Below, piece after piece: positions 17,003 to 25,510 of a stretch of DNA of 64,000 nt. The stretch spans positions 1,116,001 to 1,180,000 of the forward strand of contig NZ_AP027291.1 of assembly GCF_030295745.1 (NCBI RefSeq), given 5' to 3'. The stretch comes from Mycolicibacterium sp. TUM20985. GTDB lineage: Bacteria > Actinomycetota > Actinomycetes > Mycobacteriales > Mycobacteriaceae. The stretch's first letter is position 1. Each line of letters starts with the position of its first letter. The notes beneath the pieces are model-generated. The model was given only the letters and a program-made list of their open reading frames with translations. It did no database searches and was not told the origin of the DNA. The translations under genes and the position numbers were made by a program.

Positions 17003-17434
17003 TCACAGGTTGGCCGCGCCGGGTCCCCGCTGCCCGAGCACATCCTCGGGGTTGGTCAGGACGCAGGTCTTGAGGCTGAGGCAGCCGCATCCGATGCAGC
17101 CGGCCAGGTTGTCGCGCAAGCGCTCGAGGTGGGTGATGCGCTCATCGAGATCGGCCCGCCATCCCGCCGAGAGCTGCGCCCAGTCCTTGCTGGTGGGGAC
17201 GCGATCGTTCGGCAGCGTGGCGAGCGCCTCGCGAATGCGCACCAGCGGGATGCCGAGGCGTTGGGACATCCGGATGAACGCGACCCGGCGAAGGGTCTCG
17301 CGGGCGTAGCGGCGTTGGTTGCCCGAGGTGCGTCGGCTGACGATCAGGCCTTCACGTTCGTAGAAGTGCAGCGCCGACACGGCCACGCCGCTGCGGTGGC
17401 TCAGCTCGCCGGGCGTCAGCTCCAGCACGTCCAT
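17003..17434 (-). CDS. soxR: redox-sensitive transcriptional activator SoxR
   Basis: 143-residue MerR-family regulator. An N-terminal winged helix (LTPGELSHRSGVAVSALHFY) is followed by a dimer helix and a [2Fe-2S] site CIGCGCLSLKTC, Cys113, 116, 118 and 124, with exactly the C-x2-C-x-C-x5-C spacing of E. coli SoxR. The ATG at 17434 gives the family-typical N-terminus; the open frame extends 34 codons further without family-like content. It diverges from arcA with 46 bases between them and is followed by the AlkB-like gene. The divergent spacer holds AT-rich GATAGTTAAGG, a possible operator core. Confidence 0.92.
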   Translation of the reverse strand: MDVLELTPGELSHRSGVAVSALHFYEREGLIVSRRTSGNQRRYARETLRRVAFIRMSQRLGIPLVRIREALATLPNDRVPTSKDWAQLSAGWRADLDERITHLERLRDNLAGCIGCGCLSLKTCVLTNPEDVLGQRGPGAANL

Positions 17435-17480
17435 GGCGTGAACGATAGTTAAGGTGAGCTTTCGCGTTACGGTTCTACCC

Positions 17481-18686
17481 ATGACAGGCACGACGCTGGG
17501 CGCCGATTCAGAGGTTGGGCCACTGCGGGTCGTCATCCTGCACCGGCCGGGGCCCGAACTTCAGCGCCTCACCCCGCGAAACAACGACCGGTTGCTGTTC
17601 GACGGGATGCCGTGGGTGGCCCGGGCGCAGGAAGAGCACGACGCGTTCGCGTCGCTGTTGCGCTCGCGGGGTGTCGAGGTGCTGCTACTGGCGGACCTGT
17701 TGACGGAGGCCCTGGCCAGCGGCGCTGCGCGCATGCAGGGCATCTCCGCAGCGGTCGACAGCCGTCGGCTGGGCGCGCCACTGGCCGACGAGCTGTCGAC
17801 CTATCTACGGACGCTCGACGTCGAGTCGCTGGCGCGCATTCTGATGGCGGGCATGACGTTCAGCGAGCTGCCGTTCCTTGGCGGTGAGCTGTCGCTGGTG
17901 CAGCGCATGCATCACGACGCCGACTTCGTGATCGACCCGCTGCCGAACCTGCTGTTCACCCGCGACTCCTCGTTCTGGATTGGGCCGCGGGTGGCGATCA
18001 CGTCGCTGGCGCTGCCCGCCCGCATCCGGGAGACGTCGCTGACCGATCTGATCTACGCGCACCATCCGCGGTTCCTCGGGGTGCGGCGGGCCTACGAATC
18101 GCGATCGGCTCCCGTCGAGGGTGGTGACGTCCTTCTGCTGGCGCCGGGTGTGGTTGCCGTCGGCGTGGGGGAGCGTACGACGCCTGCGGGTGCGGAAGCG
18201 TTGGCGCGCAGCCTGTTCGACGATGGATTGGCCCACACCGTGTTGGCCGTGCCGATCGCGCAAGAGCGGGCGCAGATGCACCTCGACACGGTGTGCACGA
18301 TGGTCGACGTGGACGCGGTGGTGATGTATCCGAACATCGTGGATTCGCTGTCGGCGTTCACGATTCGGCAGAAGGCCGACGGGGTGACGATCGCGACGGC
18401 GGCACCGTTCGTCGATGCTGCAGCCGACGCGATGGGTATCGCCAAGCTGCGCGTGATCGACACGGGGTTGGATCCCATCACCGCCGAACGTGAGCAGTGG
18501 GATGACGGGAACAACACCCTGGCGCTGGCGCCCGGTGTGGTCGTGGCCTATGAACGCAACACCGAAACCAATGCGCGCCTGGCCGATTCGGGTATCGAGG
18601 TGCTGCCGATCTCGGCGTCGGAACTGGGTACCGGCCGCGGTGGCCCGAGATGCATGTCCTGCCCGGTCGCCCGCGACCCGCTGTAG
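17481..18686 (+). CDS. arcA: arginine deiminase
   Basis: 401 residues, family length. It converts L-arginine to citrulline and ammonia in the cytosol. Guanidino-group motifs include [28 protein letters not shown] and the C-terminal nucleophile Cys391 in [12 protein letters not shown]. Position matches M. tuberculosis Rv1001. The ATG at 17481 has no clear Shine-Dalgarno; an in-frame GTG 27 bases upstream would start inside the soxR promoter spacer. No ornithine carbamoyltransferase or carbamate kinase lies nearby, so this is not a complete ADI operon. Divergence from soxR suggests redox control, inferred. Confidence 0.92.
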   Translation: MTGTTLGADSEVGPLRVVILHRPGPELQRLTPRNNDRLLFDGMPWVARAQEEHDAFASLLRSRGVEVLLLADLLTEALASGAARMQGISAAVDSRRLGAPLADELSTYLRTLDVESLARILMAGMTFSELPFLGGELSLVQRMHHDADFVIDPLPNLLFTRDSSFWIGPRVAITSLALPARIRETSLTDLIYAHHPRFLGVRRAYESRSAPVEGGDVLLLAPGVVAVGVGERTTPAGAEALARSLFDDGLAHTVLAVPIAQERAQMHLDTVCTMVDVDAVVMYPNIVDSLSAFTIRQKADGVTIATAAPFVDAAADAMGIAKLRVIDTGLDPITAEREQWDDGNNTLALAPGVVVAYERNTETNARLADSGIEVLPISASELGTGRGGPRCMSCPVARDPL

Positions 18687-18710
18687 CCGCCGCCGCAGTT
18701 CATTGCGGTT

Positions 18711-18769
18711 CGCCGAAACCGCATTCCCTGTCACTAAGCCTGCCGCTCAGGGACAGGGAATGCAGTTTC
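18711..18769. repeat. inverted repeat, 22-nt repeat copies 1 and 2
   Basis: Left arm 18715-18732 (GAAACCGCATTCCCTGTC) pairs with right arm 18752-18769 (GACAGGGAATGCAGTTTC) with one mismatch and a 19-base loop. The right arm lies inside the last codons of the DUF559-like gene. It sits between convergent genes and could act as a terminator in both directions. A third copy of the same sequence is at 19675-19696. Confidence 0.75.
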
Positions 18770-19603
18770 GCGAGTGGCCCATGCCTGACGGACGCGTTGA
18801 AGGATGTCTCGCGGGCGGTCTTCCTTGATCACCTTGACGTGAAGCCACTCGCGCTCCGCGATTCGGCGCAGGCGGATCACGTCCCAGGCGTACTGGGGTC
18901 GACTGGTTCGGTGTTGCTCGCCGTCGTACTCGATTGCGATCTTGAGGTCTTCCCATCCCATGTCGAGGAACGCGAATGGGTGACCGAAGTCGTCGAGCAC
19001 GGGAATTTGTGTCGTCGGCCGGGGGAATCCGGCATCGATGAGTAGCAGTCGGAGCCACGTCTCCTTTGGCGATTGGGCGCCGCCGTCCATCAGGTCGATG
19101 ACCTCACGAAGCCGTCGGAGGTGGCGCGCGCCGGGATAGCGGTCGATGAGCGGTGCGACGTGCTTGGCCGCCAATCCCGTTGCCGCAGAGAGTGCGTCCA
19201 GCTGCGCGAGCGCTGTGCCACGCGGGAGGAACCGACCGATGTCATAGGCCGCTCGCTGCGGAGTGGCAATCGGCATGCCGTCGATCTCGACGACGTCATC
19301 GCAGGTGAAGCGTTCATCGCGGGTGATGATCCCCGACGGGGGGCGGTAGTTCCGCCACAGCAGTTCGACCGGCGAGTTTGGATCGATCCACCTCGAACCG
19401 TGAATCGCGGATGCGGCCCGCCCGGTGATGACGCCCCGGCGTTCGGACCAAAGCCACGCCCCGACGGTGTGGTCGTACAGGTTGGGCGCCGCAACCCGCG
19501 GCACGTACACGTCCGGGTATATCGACCGGTATCTGGACCGCAGTTGACTCCAGGTGATCTCACCCCGCGCCAGCGCTTCACTCCCCACGAATGCAGTTGC
19601 CAT
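18734..19603 (-). CDS. DUF559-like endonuclease-fold protein with AbiEi-like N-terminus
   Basis: 289 residues from the ATG at 19603; a start 19 codons upstream is possible. The N-terminal half (FVGSEALARGEITWSQLRSR, then YRSIYPDVYVP, GVITGRAASAIHG) is the pattern of type IV AbiEi-like antitoxin proteins common in mycobacteria. The C-terminal part has the restriction-fold core AIEYDGEQHR ... RRIAEREWLHVKVI, as in DUF559/Vsr nucleases, with E-Y-D-G-E-x-H as putative metal residues. No toxin partner is adjacent. The last codons overlap a repeat that also occurs upstream of the gene, a sign that the gene may have moved or been copied. Confidence 0.72.
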   Translation of the reverse strand: MATAFVGSEALARGEITWSQLRSRYRSIYPDVYVPRVAAPNLYDHTVGAWLWSERRGVITGRAASAIHGSRWIDPNSPVELLWRNYRPPSGIITRDERFTCDDVVEIDGMPIATPQRAAYDIGRFLPRGTALAQLDALSAATGLAAKHVAPLIDRYPGARHLRRLREVIDLMDGGAQSPKETWLRLLLIDAGFPRPTTQIPVLDDFGHPFAFLDMGWEDLKIAIEYDGEQHRTSRPQYAWDVIRLRRIAEREWLHVKVIKEDRPRDILQRVRQAWATRETAFPVPERQA

Positions 19604-19674
19604 GGCGCGATCATGCTGGGACGAACCGACATCCGGCGAGCCTGCAGTGGCGGTTGTCAACAGGCTGGTTTGTC

Positions 19675-19696
19675 GACAGGGAACGCGGTTTCGGCG
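19675..19696 (+). repeat. 22-nt repeat copy 3
   Basis: This 22-base sequence matches the reverse complement of 18711-18732 at 21 of 22 positions. It lies just upstream of the DUF559-like gene and just past the end of pmt, so copies bracket the DUF559-like gene. Confidence 0.7.
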
Positions 19697-19702
19697 AGAG
19701 CT

Positions 19703-21247
19703 CTAACGCCAGCTGGGCAGCCAGATCTGCATGTGCCACGTCGACTGCGAGATCGGCAGACCCGTCAGGATCGGGTACATCCACGCGAAATTGGTGATCA
19801 CGACCGCGACGTAGATACACACGGCCAGCAAGCCCAACGTTCGGCGTTCGGCGTTCTGCCGTGGCGCGTACAGCACGTCGCCGAGGATCAGCGCGATCAT
19901 CATCACCAGGAACGGAGCCATCGGCGCCGCATAGAAGAAGTACATCTGGCGGTCGATGTCGGCGAACCACGGCAGGAAACCCGCGCAGTAACCGGTCAGC
20001 GCCACGGCATACCGCCAGTCGCGCTTGACGAATGACCGCCACACCGCCCACCCCACGATGGGCAGCGCGATGAACCACATCGCCGGCGTGCCGACGAGCA
20101 TCACGGCCTTGACGCAGGACTGCGCACCGCAGCCCGCCACGTTGTCCTGATCGATCGCGTAGAGCACCGGCCGCAGCGACATCGGCCACGTCCACGGCTT
20201 GCTCTCCCACGGGTGGTGATTGCCCGCCGCATTGGTCAACCCGGAGTGAAACGTGAACGCGCCGTAGGTGAAGTGCCACAGTGACCGAAGCGCATCGGGC
20301 ATCAGGCCGCCCTCGGCGAACGCCTGGCCCTCCTGATGCCGGTCGACCGCCGTCTCGGAGGCGAACCATGGGGCATACGCGGCGAGGTAGATGCCCAACG
20401 GGATGAGGCCGAAGACGTACGCCGCCGGCCCGATGTCGCGTCGCAGCATGCCCAGCCACGGCCGCGGCACGCGGTACTGACGCCGCGCGGACACGTCGAA
20501 CGCCAGCGTCATCAACCCGAAGAACAGGATGAAGTAGAGGCCCGACCACTTGGTCGCCACGGCCAGACCGAGCAGCACGCCCGCACCGAACCGCCACCAC
20601 CGAACGCCCAGCCGCGGCCCCCACGGAGTCTCGGCGATCCGGCCCGCGAACAACGCGTCGTGCATCCGCTCCCGCACCTGATCGCGGTCGACGATCAGCG
20701 CGCCGAACGCCGCCACCACGAACACCACGAGGAAGACGTCCAGGAGCGCCGTCCGCGCCGAGACGAAGCTGACCCCGTCGGCGATGATCAACAGGCCCGC
20801 GATGCCGCCGATCAGCGTCGACCGGGTGATGCGGCGGACGATCCGCGCCACCAGCACCACGATCACGACACCGCAGACCGCACCGGCGAAACGCCAGCCC
20901 AGCCCGTTGTAGCCGAACACCGCCTCGCCGAGGGCCAGCAGCTGCTTTCCGACGGGCGGGTGCACGACCAGCCCGTAACCAGGGTTGTCCTCGACGCCAT
21001 GGTTGCCCAGCAACTGCCAGGCCTGCGGCGCGTAGTGCTTCTCGTCGAAGATGGGCGTGCCGCCGTCAGTGGGCGAACCGAGGTTCAGGAACCGGGTCAG
21101 GGCGGCCAACGCCATGATCACCGAGGTCATCGCCCAGCCCTGCATCCGGTCCAACGGGCCGAAGTCACCGATTGGCGCGAGCGGGCCAGGACTGATGACC
21201 GGGACCGACCGGGCGGCCACGTCGGGCTCGATGGGCGGGGCGGTCAC
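19703..21247 (-). CDS. pmt: polyprenol-phosphate-mannose protein O-mannosyltransferase
   Basis: 514-residue GT39 membrane enzyme, ortholog by position and pattern of Rv1002c. It transfers mannose from polyprenyl-phosphate mannose to Ser/Thr of proteins during Sec export, outside the membrane. The first external loop carries the acidic GGTPIFDEKHYAPQAW motif; about ten hydrophobic segments follow, including MTSVIMALAALTRFL and VCGVVIVVLVARIV, with a C-terminal pair near LLAVCIYVAVVITNFAW. It diverges from rsmI with 24 bases between starts, so the two promoters must be very compact. Confidence 0.94.
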   Translation of the reverse strand: MTAPPIEPDVAARSVPVISPGPLAPIGDFGPLDRMQGWAMTSVIMALAALTRFLNLGSPTDGGTPIFDEKHYAPQAWQLLGNHGVEDNPGYGLVVHPPVGKQLLALGEAVFGYNGLGWRFAGAVCGVVIVVLVARIVRRITRSTLIGGIAGLLIIADGVSFVSARTALLDVFLVVFVVAAFGALIVDRDQVRERMHDALFAGRIAETPWGPRLGVRWWRFGAGVLLGLAVATKWSGLYFILFFGLMTLAFDVSARRQYRVPRPWLGMLRRDIGPAAYVFGLIPLGIYLAAYAPWFASETAVDRHQEGQAFAEGGLMPDALRSLWHFTYGAFTFHSGLTNAAGNHHPWESKPWTWPMSLRPVLYAIDQDNVAGCGAQSCVKAVMLVGTPAMWFIALPIVGWAVWRSFVKRDWRYAVALTGYCAGFLPWFADIDRQMYFFYAAPMAPFLVMMIALILGDVLYAPRQNAERRTLGLLAVCIYVAVVITNFAWMYPILTGLPISQSTWHMQIWLPSWR

Positions 21248-21271
21248 ACGAGCGATCGTATTCTGTTCGGT

Positions 21272-22108
21272 GTGACATCAGGTCGACTGCTCCTGGCCGC
21301 GACGCCGTTGGGCCAGGCAGGCGATGCCTCCGCGCGGCTCGTCGAGGCGTTGGGGAGCGCCGACATCGTCGCCGCGGAGGACACCCGGCGCATCCGCACG
21401 CTGGCCCAAACCCTCGACGTCACCCCGTCGGGCAAGGTGGTCAGCTTCTTCGACCAGAACGAAGCCGCGCGGGTGCCGTGGCTGGTCGAGGAGATTGCGG
21501 GCGGCGCGACCGTCCTCGTCGTCAGCGACGCGGGGATGCCGTTGATCAGCGATCCGGGCTACCGACTGGTCGCGGCCTGCGCGGCGGCCGGGCTGACGGT
21601 GAGCTGCCTGCCCGGTCCGTCGGCGGTGACGACGGCGCTCGCCGTCTCGGGCCTGCCATCGGACCGGTTCTGCTTCGAGGGCTTCGCACCCCGCAAGCAC
21701 TCCGCGAGGCTGACGTGGCTGACGACGCTGGCCGCCGAGCGACGCACGTGCGTGTTCTTCGAGTCACCGCGCCGACTCGCCGAATGCCTCGACGACGCTT
21801 CTGCGCAGCTGGGCTCCGACCGGCTGGCGGTGGTCTGCCGCGAACTGACCAAGACCCACGAGGAGGTCAAACGGGGAACCCTGGCCGAACTCGCCGAGTG
21901 GGCCGCCGACGGCGTACTCGGCGAGATCACCGTCGTGCTGGCTGGCGCCGAGCCCCGCGTCGATCTGGCGACATTGGTGGCCGAGGTCAACGAGCTGGTG
22001 GCGGCCGGCGCCGGGGTCAAGGACGCGTGCACCCAGGTGATCGCCGACCATCCCGGGGCGCCGTCACGGCGTGAGCTCTACGACGCGGTCCTTCGCGCTC
22101 GGCAGTGA
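21272..22108 (+). CDS. rsmI: 16S rRNA (cytidine1402-2'-O)-methyltransferase RsmI
   Basis: 278 residues. It uses SAM to 2'-O-methylate C1402 in the decoding centre. Tetrapyrrole-methylase fold motifs are ATPLGQAGDASAR, VVSDAGMPLISDPGYRLV, CLPGPSAVTTAL and ESPRRL. The GTG at 21272 gives TSGRLLLAATPLG, the expected N-terminus, although the frame is open far upstream through pmt. The last 45 bases overlap the 3' end of pabB on the other strand. Position matches Rv1003. Confidence 0.93.
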   Translation: MTSGRLLLAATPLGQAGDASARLVEALGSADIVAAEDTRRIRTLAQTLDVTPSGKVVSFFDQNEAARVPWLVEEIAGGATVLVVSDAGMPLISDPGYRLVAACAAAGLTVSCLPGPSAVTTALAVSGLPSDRFCFEGFAPRKHSARLTWLTTLAAERRTCVFFESPRRLAECLDDASAQLGSDRLAVVCRELTKTHEEVKRGTLAELAEWAADGVLGEITVVLAGAEPRVDLATLVAEVNELVAAGAGVKDACTQVIADHPGAPSRRELYDAVLRARQ

Positions 22109-23320
22109 GCCCACGATGGGCGCCGCCTTGTGCAGGCACTCGCGCCACTCCGCGTCCGGATCCGAATCGGCCGTGATGCCCCCGCCAACGCCGAGTACCG
22201 CGCGCCCGGAGTCGTCGAACTCGACCGTGCGAATGGCGACGTTGAGCTCGACGCCCGCGATCGGTGAGGCCAAACCGACCGTACCGCAGTAGATTCCGCG
22301 TCGTTCCGCCTCCCATGTCGCCAGGAGCGACCGGGCGCGACCCTTCGGTGTACCCGTGACCGACGCCGGGGGGAAGGTGGCATCGAGGATCGTGGACATG
22401 GGCACGTCGAGATCGACGCGGGCCGTGACCGTCGACACCAGGTGCCACACGCCCGGCGCCTGGCGCACCACCAGCAGCTCGGGCACCGTCACGGAGCCCG
22501 TGACCGCGACGCGGCTGAGATCGTTGCGCACCAGGTCGACGATCATGACGTTCTCAGCGACGTCCTTGACCGACTCCCGCAGTGCCGACGCCGGCTCGTC
22601 GAGTGGCAGCGTGCCCTTGATCGGGCTCGACACGACCGTGTGGCCCACACGGCTGAGGAACAGTTCCGGGGACAGCGAGGCCACCGCTCCCCAATCGCCG
22701 GCGACGAACGCCGCTCTCGCTGGTGCTGTGCGCGCCACCGCGTCGGCGAAGAAGTCCACGGGTGAGCCGGTGACCGTCCCGACGATCTGAGTGCATACAC
22801 ACGCCTGGTAGACCTCACCCGCGGTGATGGCGTCGAGACAGGCCAACACGCCGGCCCGGTGCGCGTCCCGGTCGGCCTCACCCCACTCGACGTGGCAGGC
22901 TGACGTGGGCACCTCGGTGACGAGGGCATCCGCCAGCCACGCCGGCAGCGACCCGCCGGAAAGGCTTTCGTACCACCAGTTTCCGCTCGCGTCCTGACGA
23001 AGGACGTCGTCGGTCCAGCCGCCCGCCGCCTCGGGGATCCGCGGACCAGAGCCGTCGCGACCGGCGTCGGGATAGGACAGGTAACCGATCCAACCGCCCC
23101 CGATCGCGCCGCGTCCAGAACCGGGGTCGACGCCGAACACGCCCATGACGTCCACGCGGTCGATGGCGACGCTCGGAGCGATGACCGCGCGGGAGCCGAA
23201 CCAGTCACCGGTCAGCGCGGCCGGCGGCGGCAGACCGAGCCGGGTCGTGGCGGCGGCCACGGACCGCAGCACGTCCGGGGCGCTGCGCGACACGGCGATC
23301 CGCTCGACGAGCACCGCCAC
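22064..23320 (-). CDS. pabB: aminodeoxychorismate synthase component I
   Basis: 418-residue chorismate-binding enzyme that aminates chorismate to 4-amino-4-deoxychorismate in folate synthesis. The diagnostic PIKGT motif with Lys235 separates it from anthranilate synthase. Other conserved segments are NVMIVDLVRNDLSR, PPASVTGTPKGRA, GIYCGTVG and VGGGITADSDPDAEW. It corresponds to Rv1005c. It converges on rsmI with a 45-base overlap. The glutamine amidotransferase partner is not in the window. Confidence 0.92.
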   Translation of the reverse strand: MAVLVERIAVSRSAPDVLRSVAAATTRLGLPPPAALTGDWFGSRAVIAPSVAIDRVDVMGVFGVDPGSGRGAIGGGWIGYLSYPDAGRDGSGPRIPEAAGGWTDDVLRQDASGNWWYESLSGGSLPAWLADALVTEVPTSACHVEWGEADRDAHRAGVLACLDAITAGEVYQACVCTQIVGTVTGSPVDFFADAVARTAPARAAFVAGDWGAVASLSPELFLSRVGHTVVSSPIKGTLPLDEPASALRESVKDVAENVMIVDLVRNDLSRVAVTGSVTVPELLVVRQAPGVWHLVSTVTARVDLDVPMSTILDATFPPASVTGTPKGRARSLLATWEAERRGIYCGTVGLASPIAGVELNVAIRTVEFDDSGRAVLGVGGGITADSDPDAEWRECLHKAAPIVGSLPSAKDRVVELTP

Positions 23321-23349
23321 AGCTTGTCACGCGCCCAGCCGATTGTCGC

Positions 23350-24240
23350 TCAGCGGGAGATCTCCCGGGTGACCTTCACCCCGCCGAGCTTCTCGGGGTT
23401 GCGCATCGCGTAGAAGTGGGTGATCAGGCCATCGACGATCTCGACGGAGATGATGCCCTCCAGGCTGTCGCCCAGGTACAGCACCAACGCGGGTGCGCCG
23501 TTGTAGAACGCCGGCTCGACGCGGCCCTGGTTCCCGGCGTTGCGCAGCAGCCCGAGGATGAGGCGGGCGACCCGGTCCGCCCCGGCCACCGGCCTGCGCG
23601 CGGCGCTGACCTTGCCGTCGCTGTCGGCGGTCCACACCACGTCGGGTGCCAGCATCGTGAGGAGCGCGTCGATGTCACCCGTCGAGGCGGTCGCGAAGAA
23701 CTGCGCCGTGAGCTCCAGCGACTTCTGCGGATCGGCCGGCTGGAAGCGCTTGCGTCGCGACTGGACGTGCTCACGGGCGCGGTGCGCCATCTGGCGGACG
23801 GCCGCGGCGGACTTGCCCACCGTCGTGGCGATCTCGTCGTGGCTGAAGCCGAACACCTCGCGAAGCACGAACACCGCGCGCTCGTCGGGGCTGAGCGTCT
23901 CCAGCACCACCATCATCGCCATCGACACCGATTCGGCGAGCACGACATCGGATGACGCGTCGGCCGTCTCGAGCAGCAGGGGTTCCGGCAGCCACGGCCC
24001 CACGTACTCCTCACGCCTGCGGGCCTGCGCCCGTAGGGCATTGAGCGCCTGCCGGGTGACGAGCTGCGCAAGGTAGGCCTTGGTGTCCGCAACGGTGCCG
24101 AGGTCCACCTCTGCCCACCGCAGGTAGCTCTCCTGCAGGACGTCGTCGGATTCGGTTGCCGTACCGAGGATCTCGTAGGCGATGGTGAACAGCAGCGGCC
24201 GCAGCTGGGTGAATCGCTCGGCGTGCGCGCTGGTGTTCAT
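23350..24240 (-). CDS. ECF sigma factor with SnoaL-like C-terminal domain (ECF41/SigJ-type)
   Basis: 296 residues. Sigma-70 region 2 (LLFTIAYEILGTATESDDVL, LQESYLRW) and region 4 (LSPDERAVFVLREVFGFSHD, EIATTVGKSAAAVRQMAHRA) are followed by a SnoaL-like domain (about 175-296; FFATASTGDIDALLTMLAPD, DSDGKVSAARRPVAGADR). In ECF41 factors that extension replaces an anti-sigma factor and tunes activity. The ATG at 24240 overlaps the stop of the flavoprotein gene as ATGA, so the two are co-translated; ECF41 genes typically control an adjacent oxidoreductase-type gene. It is inserted between pabB and metG relative to M. tuberculosis. Confidence 0.9.
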   Translation of the reverse strand: MNTSAHAERFTQLRPLLFTIAYEILGTATESDDVLQESYLRWAEVDLGTVADTKAYLAQLVTRQALNALRAQARRREEYVGPWLPEPLLLETADASSDVVLAESVSMAMMVVLETLSPDERAVFVLREVFGFSHDEIATTVGKSAAAVRQMAHRAREHVQSRRKRFQPADPQKSLELTAQFFATASTGDIDALLTMLAPDVVWTADSDGKVSAARRPVAGADRVARLILGLLRNAGNQGRVEPAFYNGAPALVLYLGDSLEGIISVEIVDGLITHFYAMRNPEKLGGVKVTREISR

Positions 24241-25430
24241 CGCACGGATGGGGTGGGTTCGGCCGCGGCCAGGTGCTCGGCACGCTTGCCGCCCTTGAGC
24301 CAGAAGTAGGAGCCCGGCACGCGCGCCTCCTTCGCCAAGAACGAGATGGTGCCCTTGCACACCGCTTCCTTGATCGCCGCGGCGGGGCGGCCGCCGACGT
24401 GGATCGGCAGCACCCGGTCGTCGAGGTGCGCCAGCTGAATGACGCCGGCCTTGCGGCCGAGGCTCACGCACTGTCCGGTGAAGGCCTGGTTCACCGTCGC
24501 GGGCGCGGTGCCCGCGATTCGGCTGAGCACCGTGTTGGCCGCTTGCGCACCGAGCGGGATCGCCGCCTGGCAGCTCATCCGCAGCGGCAGGTCCGACGGC
24601 GCGGCCGCGTCACCGGCGGCCACGATGTGCGGATCGTCGACGCTCGTCAGCGTCTCGTCGGTGAGCAGTCGCCCGATCCGATCAGTCGTCAGGCCGCTGC
24701 GCGCCGCCAGGTCGGGCACACCGAAACCCGCCGTCCAAATGGTCACGACGCTCGGCAGCTCGCGGCCGTCGGCCAGTTGCACCGAATTCGAGCGCACCTC
24801 GACCACTTTCGACTGCAGGCCGTCGACGACCGTCACCCCGAGCCGCCGCATCCGCTTGCCCACCGACCGGCGGGTGGACTCGCTGAAGTAGGGGCCCAGC
24901 ACATCGCCGCACACCAACGTCACGGCCTGACCCTCGGCCAGTTCGGCGGCGACCTCGATACCCGTCGGTCCCGCCCCCACGACGACCACGGGTGCACTGG
25001 GATGAACCTTGGCCTTGGCCATGGCCGCGCGCAACGCCTCGGCGTGCTCGAATTCCGAGATGGGATGGGCGAATTCGGCAGCGCCAGGCACCGTCAGGGC
25101 GCCGCCCGTGCTACCGACGGCGTAGATCAGGTAGTCGTATCCGACGACGTCTCCCGAGCGGAGCGTCACCGTGCGCGATGCCGGGTCGATGCGTTCCGCT
25201 GTGTCGACCACGAGCCGGACGTCGCCGGCGAGCACGTCCGCGTAGTCCACGACGGCGTCATCGCTCCCGGTGACGAGTTGGTGCAACCGGATCCGCTCGA
25301 CGAAGGCAGTCCGCGGGTTGATCAGCGTGACGGATACGTCGGCGTTGAGCCGCAGGTGGTTGGCGGCGATGACGCCGGCATACCCGCCACCGATGACGAC
25401 GACGTTGATGGGTTCGGTGTGATTTGTCAT
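24237..25430 (-). CDS. NAD(P)/FAD-dependent oxidoreductase (NDH-2-like)
   Basis: 397-residue two-dinucleotide flavoprotein. FAD motif INVVVIGGGYAGVIAANHL at the N-terminus, YDYLIYAVGSTGG, a second GxGxxG in VVVVGAGPTGIEVAAELAEG for NAD(P)H, and the FAD-contacting HIVAAGDAA. It is soluble, with no C-terminal membrane anchor. The ATG at 25430 is preferred; a start 12 codons upstream adds unconserved residues. It overlaps the ECF41-type sigma gene by 4 bases and is the likely target or partner of that sigma factor. Confidence 0.87.
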   Translation of the reverse strand: MTNHTEPINVVVIGGGYAGVIAANHLRLNADVSVTLINPRTAFVERIRLHQLVTGSDDAVVDYADVLAGDVRLVVDTAERIDPASRTVTLRSGDVVGYDYLIYAVGSTGGALTVPGAAEFAHPISEFEHAEALRAAMAKAKVHPSAPVVVVGAGPTGIEVAAELAEGQAVTLVCGDVLGPYFSESTRRSVGKRMRRLGVTVVDGLQSKVVEVRSNSVQLADGRELPSVVTIWTAGFGVPDLAARSGLTTDRIGRLLTDETLTSVDDPHIVAAGDAAAPSDLPLRMSCQAAIPLGAQAANTVLSRIAGTAPATVNQAFTGQCVSLGRKAGVIQLAHLDDRVLPIHVGGRPAAAIKEAVCKGTISFLAKEARVPGSYFWLKGGKRAEHLAAAEPTPSVR

Positions 25431-25510
25431 GCCCTCGAGACACCTGCCACGGTCGAAGTGTGACATGACGTGACGCAGATCACACCACGACGATCAGACG
25501 GCGATGCAGG

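Noticed and set aside
17481..18686. Complete arginine deiminase operon
   Set aside because: No ornithine carbamoyltransferase, carbamate kinase or antiporter gene is adjacent.
18711..19696. Insertion sequence around the DUF559-like gene
   Set aside because: No transposase motif and no flanking target duplication could be found; repeats are reported separately.
24273..25463. 396-codon frame opposite the NDH-2-like gene
   Set aside because: Antisense shadow of a gene with clear FAD motifs.
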